From: Thiobacillus sp.
GTDB lineage: Bacteria > Pseudomonadota > Gammaproteobacteria > Burkholderiales > Thiobacillaceae
NCBI GenBank assembly: GCA_003510325.1
Contig: DONB01000209.1
Location: forward strand, 2,059-7,898
Length of the DNA: 5,840 nucleotides
Direction: 5' to 3'
The translations under genes and the position numbers were made by a program. The notes below the pieces were generated by a model, which did no database searches, had not been told where the DNA came from, and worked only from the letters and a program-made list of their open reading frames with translations. Positions 4,839 to 5,840 of the stretch are shown piece after piece (the first letter of the stretch is position 1; the number at the start of each line of letters is the position of its first letter).

Positions 4839-5840
4839 ATGGCGCCCCAAGAAAAAGCCGCCAGCCCTGGCAGGGGCGAAGCGGCTAAGCACTGCACAAT
4901 CAGCCCGCAGTATAGCAATGCCAGCATGGAAGCTAAAGCGGCATGGGTAAGCGCAACACCTGCCGCGCGAATCGGCGCATTGACCGCCAACCTCGACGCC
5001 CTGGCTGATACCAAGTTTTCGCTCGGAACCCTGGCGCAAATGGGAACGCTGGAGGAACTTGTAATCGCGGCACCTGGCGCACCAATAAACGAACAGGGCT
5101 TTCTTGATTTGCTGCTGAGCGATGGCCCGCAACTACCCGGCCACCCGGAACCCCTGCCCAACCTACCGGACGTGCTGCCGTTCGATTATGCGTATCTACC
5201 CAACGGGCTACGTGGCTTCGTGCGGGACATATCCGAGCGTATGCAATGCCCGCCAGACTTCCCCGCGGTGAGCGCGTTCGTGATGATGGCGGCGATCCTG
5301 GGGCGCAAGGTAGGCATTCGACCGATGCGGCGCAACGACTGGACGGTGATACCGAACCTTTGGGGCGTGGTTGTCGGCAATAGCGGCGTGATGAAATCCC
5401 CGGCCCTGAGTGCGGCGCTGTCACCCCTGAAAAAGCTACAGGCGCGAGAGTACGAAGTGTTCAACCTTGCGATGGCGGCATACGCGGAGCAGGCCGAACT
5501 TATCAAGCTGCAAAAGACGGTGAACAAATCCGAGGCCAAAAAGAAGCTGGCCAAGGATGCGACCGCAGACGTTAAGCGGTTACTCAAGCCGGATGAAGTC
5601 GAAGATGCGCCAGTCCTAAAACGATTCATCACCAACAACGCCAGTTATGAGGCGCTTGGCGAATTGATGATGGAGAACCCCACCGGCCTGCTGGTGGAAG
5701 CCGATGAGATTGTTGGGCTGCTGAAGGGGCTTGATGCAGGCGGGCAGGAGGTGGCGCGATCGTTCTATCTGACCGCAGCGGACGGCGACAAGGGTTACAC
5801 GTTCGACCGCATCCTTCGCGGCAAGGGCCTGCATATCCCC
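4839..5840 (+). CDS. DUF3987 (primase/helicase-like) ATPase, N-terminal 334 residues (runs off the right edge)
   Basis: The frame is open for 334 codons to the window end with no stop. Visible are a variable N-terminal region (1 to about 112), a helical stretch (about 120-160, LRGFVRDISERMQCPPDF and FVMMAAILGRKVGI), a Walker A-like P-loop GNSGVMKS (180-187), a Lys/Glu-rich coiled-coil-like insert (about 195-260) and a Walker B-like LLVEADE (284-290) leading into ARSFYLTAADGDKGYTFDRILRG (306-328). This layout is that of DUF3987 proteins, often encoded by prophages and islands and thought to work in replication as primase-helicase-like ATPases. No Toprim or prim-pol catalytic motif is seen in the N-terminal part. 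ATG 4839 lies 3 nt after the previous stop with only a weak G-run (4824-4829) as SD, so translation is likely coupled; ATG 4926 is an alternative without an SD. Confidence 0.88.
   Translation, partial: MAPQEKAASPGRGEAAKHCTISPQYSNASMEAKAAWVSATPAARIGALTANLDALADTKFSLGTLAQMGTLEELVIAAPGAPINEQGFLDLLLSDGPQLPGHPEPLPNLPDVLPFDYAYLPNGLRGFVRDISERMQCPPDFPAVSAFVMMAAILGRKVGIRPMRRNDWTVIPNLWGVVVGNSGVMKSPALSAALSPLKKLQAREYEVFNLAMAAYAEQAELIKLQKTVNKSEAKKKLAKDATADVKRLLKPDEVEDAPVLKRFITNNASYEALGELMMENPTGLLVEADEIVGLLKGLDAGGQEVARSFYLTAADGDKGYTFDRILRGKGLHIP

Larger units (their letters stand above)
2041..5840 (+). mobile_element. Integrated mobile element (satellite/island-like), left end only
   Basis: The stretch starts at the 3' end of tRNA-Thr and carries, all on the + strand, a tyrosine recombinase, two unrecognised small proteins, an AlpA/MerR-like DNA-binding protein and a DUF3987 ATPase. 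This gene order (int, small genes, AlpA-like regulator, replication-type protein) is typical of P4-like satellites, phage-inducible islands and small integrative mobilisable elements. No structural phage gene, relaxase or conjugation gene lies in the visible part, so the class of element stays open. The left limit is placed after the tRNA CCA by convention; the right limit is unknown. Confidence 0.8.

Noticed and set aside
4542..5132. 196-codon minus-strand frame over the AlpA-like and DUF3987 genes
   Set aside because: It overlaps two well-supported plus-strand genes, and its product is rich in Arg, Gly and Ala without a domain.
1..5840. CRISPR array, transposon ends, toxin-antitoxin or restriction genes
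   Set aside because: No regularly spaced repeats, no IS terminal repeats and no protein motif of these systems were found on either strand.

Overview
The window has two parts with different phylogenetic character. The left part (about 1-1150) looks alphaproteobacterial, closest in style to Caulobacteraceae (Caulobacter, Brevundimonas). It holds the N-terminal part of a ComEC/Rec2 competence protein on the minus strand and, divergent to it, the N-terminal half of gltX (glutamyl-tRNA synthetase). From about residue 208 of GltX onward the protein reads like a beta/gammaproteobacterial GltX. What follows is also beta/gamma in style: a TATAAT-GCGCGC promoter, a tRNA-Thr(CGU) resembling E. coli thrW, and a strong intrinsic terminator. 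Either gltX is a natural mosaic, or two genomes have been joined here at a conserved stretch of gltX. The sequence alone cannot decide.

The right part (about 2041-5840) is the integrase end of a mobile element inserted at the 3' end of the tRNA-Thr gene. In order it carries a non-coding strip with repeated GGCACACTG boxes (candidate integrase arm sites), a complete tyrosine recombinase with its catalytic residues, two unrecognised small genes (142 and 166 aa), a 104-bp gap with two inverted repeats, a 91-aa AlpA/MerR-like DNA-binding protein, and a DUF3987 (primase/helicase-like ATPase) gene that runs off the window. All genes from the integrase onward are on the + strand. The last two are 3 bp apart and the two unknown genes 5 bp apart, so two short co-transcribed pairs are likely.

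Together, a tRNA-targeting integrase, a small AlpA-type regulator and a DUF3987 protein form the usual front end of a phage satellite, P4-like island or integrative mobilisable element. The integrase would recombine the element with the tRNA gene, the AlpA-like protein may act as directionality factor or activator, and the DUF3987 protein may take part in element replication. The two unknown genes are the least explained content. No capsid, conjugation, CRISPR, restriction or toxin-antitoxin gene is recognisable, and the right end of the element (attR) is outside the window.
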